From: WS-9 sp036274595
GTDB taxonomy: Bacteria > Eisenbacteria > RBG-16-71-46 > SZUA-252
DNA length: 64,000 bases
NCBI GenBank assembly: GCA_036274595.1
Contig: DASUFL010000052.1
Location: forward strand, 41,887 to 105,886
Direction: 5' to 3'
Shown: in pieces, positions 62,439 through 64,000 of the stretch
How the letters are laid out: the number at the start of each line of letters is the position of its first letter
Numbering within the stretch: the stretch's first letter is position 1
The notes under the pieces: model-generated
What the model saw: only the letters and a program-made list of their open reading frames with translations
Database searches by the model: none
Told to the model about the DNA's origin: nothing
Translations under genes and position numbers: made by a program

Positions 62439-64000
62439 CGCGGAATGCTCCCGGGACGCCGCGCGGGAATCGCCTCGCGCTTGTAGCGGCTCAAGAGGCG
62501 GACGAAGCGATCCTCGAAATCGCGCGCCGGCGCGACGGTCCCCCGATTGCCGTTCGCGATCGACGAGAAGACGATCCGCTCCCCCGACTCCGTGGTGACG
62601 TACCCGGAGAGGGCGCTCACGTTGGTCAGGGTGCCGGTCTTACCCCGGATCTGAACGCCCCCTTCCGCGCCGCCGAAGCGGTTCCTGAGCGTCCCCAGGA
62701 GCCCCGGCCCCGCGAGCCCCTCGCGGAACGCGGGCCCGACCGAGGGCTCGCGATCGAGCCACGAGAGCCAGGTCACGACGGCGCGCGGCGTCACGAGATC
62801 CATGGGCGAGAGCCCCGACCCATCGACGAGGGAGAGATCGAGCGTGTCCACCCCGGAGCGCGCCACGATCTCGTAGAGCCGCGACAGTGCGGGGACGCGC
62901 TCCTTCCCCGGTCCCTCGACGAGATTCCTGAGGAGCGCTTCCGTCTCTCCATTCAGGCTGAGCTCGTTCACCGCGCTCACCATCTGCGCCGCGGGGGGCG
63001 AGAGGAGGGAGACGACGGGGGCCGCAGCGCCCTTGCTCACGCTCTTCCATCGCCCCGGGTCGGGCGTGAACGCCCCATCCATGCTCCCATCCTTCCGCGC
63101 GAGCCCAGCCATGCGCCCCCATTCGGGCGCTCCCGCGGGAGGAAGCACGCGGACCTCTGCCTTCACCTCGATCCCCGCGCGGCGCAGCGAGCCGAGGAGG
63201 TAGAGTCCCGCCGTCGAGTCGGGATCGGGAATCGCGACCTGCCTCTTCGTCACGCCTCCGCGCGGCACCGTCCCCCAGACGTCCACCACGCGGGACCCGA
63301 AGGCGCGGCTCACGTCGAGACGTCCCGAGCCGGAGGCGACGACGTTGACCTTCCCCCGCACGCGGAGCGGGGCCTCGGGGGGATCGAGCGCGAGGGTCAC
63401 CTCGTCTCCCTTCCCCGTGCTCGTGGCGACGACCGTCGCCGCGTTCCCGTTGGCGAGGATGGCATTCACCGGCGCGCCGTAGGCATAGACGTAGTCCTCC
63501 ATCGCCCAGCCCGGCGCGTAGGGCTCCGTGGCGAAGAGCGTGCCGTCCACCCAGATCGTCCCTTCGAAGCGCTCGAGACCGCCTTCGTGGAGGAGATACG
63601 CGAGCGAGTCGAGAAGGCCCCGCGACCCAGGACTCAGGATCTGGGTCACGTCCGGCATTCCGCTTCCCCGGAGCACGAGGTCCCCGTCCAGGCGGACGCG
63701 GCGCCCCGAGTCCTTGAGCGACGTCTTGCCCCGGGCGTCGATCGTGGTCGCGCGCCGGTAGTCGGTGCCGAACCGGACCAGGAACGCGCCGTTCGTGAAG
63801 AGCTTCGCATTGCTCCCGGGGATGAGCCGGCGGCTCTCGCTCAGGGCGACGAGGGTGTCCCCCTTGTCGAGCGACACGGCGAGGATCCCGATGTCGGCCC
63901 GATGGAGGAGCGATCCGCCGATCGCCATGACCGAGTCGGCGAGGACCCCGCGCGGCGCCGCCTTCGCGCTGGCCATGGCGGGCGTGGTCAGGGCGAGCGC
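62435..64000 (-). CDS. dacB: D-alanyl-D-alanine carboxypeptidase PBP4 type (5' end missing)
   Basis: At least 521 residues are visible; the start lies beyond the right edge, since the frame is open to base 64000 and the first residues (ALALTTPAMA) look like the end of a signal peptide. The S13 family motifs are present: SxxK as PGSNAK, SxN as ELSLNGETEALLRNL, and KTG as RGKTGTLTNVSALSGY. It would cut the terminal D-Ala of periplasmic peptidoglycan or act as an endopeptidase. An ATG at 63976 is internal to the signal peptide and not a likely start. Confidence 0.9.
   Translation of the reverse strand, partial: ALALTTPAMASAKAAPRGVLADSVMAIGGSLLHRADIGILAVSLDKGDTLVALSESRRLIPGSNAKLFTNGAFLVRFGTDYRRATTIDARGKTSLKDSGRRVRLDGDLVLRGSGMPDVTQILSPGSRGLLDSLAYLLHEGGLERFEGTIWVDGTLFATEPYAPGWAMEDYVYAYGAPVNAILANGNAATVVATSTGKGDEVTLALDPPEAPLRVRGKVNVVASGSGRLDVSRAFGSRVVDVWGTVPRGGVTKRQVAIPDPDSTAGLYLLGSLRRAGIEVKAEVRVLPPAGAPEWGRMAGLARKDGSMDGAFTPDPGRWKSVSKGAAAPVVSLLSPPAAQMVSAVNELSLNGETEALLRNLVEGPGKERVPALSRLYEIVARSGVDTLDLSLVDGSGLSPMDLVTPRAVVTWLSWLDREPSVGPAFREGLAGPGLLGTLRNRFGGAEGGVQIRGKTGTLTNVSALSGYVTTESGERIVFSSIANGNRGTVAPARDFEDRFVRLLSRYKREAIPARRPGSIPR

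Overview
The window is about 64 kb of high-GC DNA from the chromosome of a Gram-negative bacterium. The outer membrane is shown by KDO synthesis genes (kdsA, kdsB, kdsD), LptB and LptC, a BamD-like lipoprotein, a beta-barrel protein, Lgt and several predicted lipoproteins. Two secreted proteins end in FlgD-like Ig/sorting domains. Together with a large Hanks-type kinase fused to a predicted propeller, this resembles uncultured lineages near the FCB group such as Candidatus Eisenbacteria. That placement is an inference; no rRNA or other decisive marker is present.

Almost every gene lies on the minus strand and reads from high to low coordinates. Only two genes are on the plus strand: a small secreted protein at 58245-58781 and a glutamate-type dehydrogenase at 60112-61392. 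In transcription order the minus strand carries the following blocks. (a) dacB, cut by the right edge, and ldcA, for peptidoglycan. (b) A rhomboid-TPR protein. (c) The elongasome block mreB-mreC-mreD-mrdA-rodA, then lgt, aroE and comF. (d) A radical SAM-DUF2344 protein, rng, rplU, rpmA, mdh and a kinase-propeller protein. (e) kdsB-pyrG-kdsA-kdsD-lptC-lptB-rpoN-hpf-hprK, running into a complete mannose-family PTS (EIIA, EIIB, EIIC, EIID, HPr, EI), a sugar-phosphate isomerase and a sugar-1-phosphate nucleotidyltransferase. (f) metK-ahcY (SAM cycle), ftsK, rimO, an unknown secreted protein, a TPR protein, a bamD-like gene, nadD, polA, coaE, prfB and a phosphohexomutase. (g) Two secreted FlgD-tailed proteins, DUF4912, a GH57 enzyme, an unusual lipoprotein, a beta-barrel protein and tldD, cut by the left edge.

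Genes are packed tightly. Seventeen junctions are four-base stop-start overlaps (ATGA, GTGA or TTGA), and many starts are GTG or TTG, so translational coupling is probably general. Block (e) joins LPS precursor synthesis, sigma-54, ribosome hibernation and a phosphorylation-controlled sugar PTS in one co-directional run. The isomerase and nucleotidyltransferase after the PTS suggest that imported hexose is fed into central metabolism and nucleotide sugars.

The clearest special signals are a programmed +1 frameshift site in prfB, a perfect 21-bp inverted repeat with a nested hairpin between gdhA and ldcA, and the HprK-PTS block without a visible rapZ. No rRNA, tRNA, CRISPR array, transposase or prophage gene was recognised. 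No gene-free stretch exceeds 300 bases.
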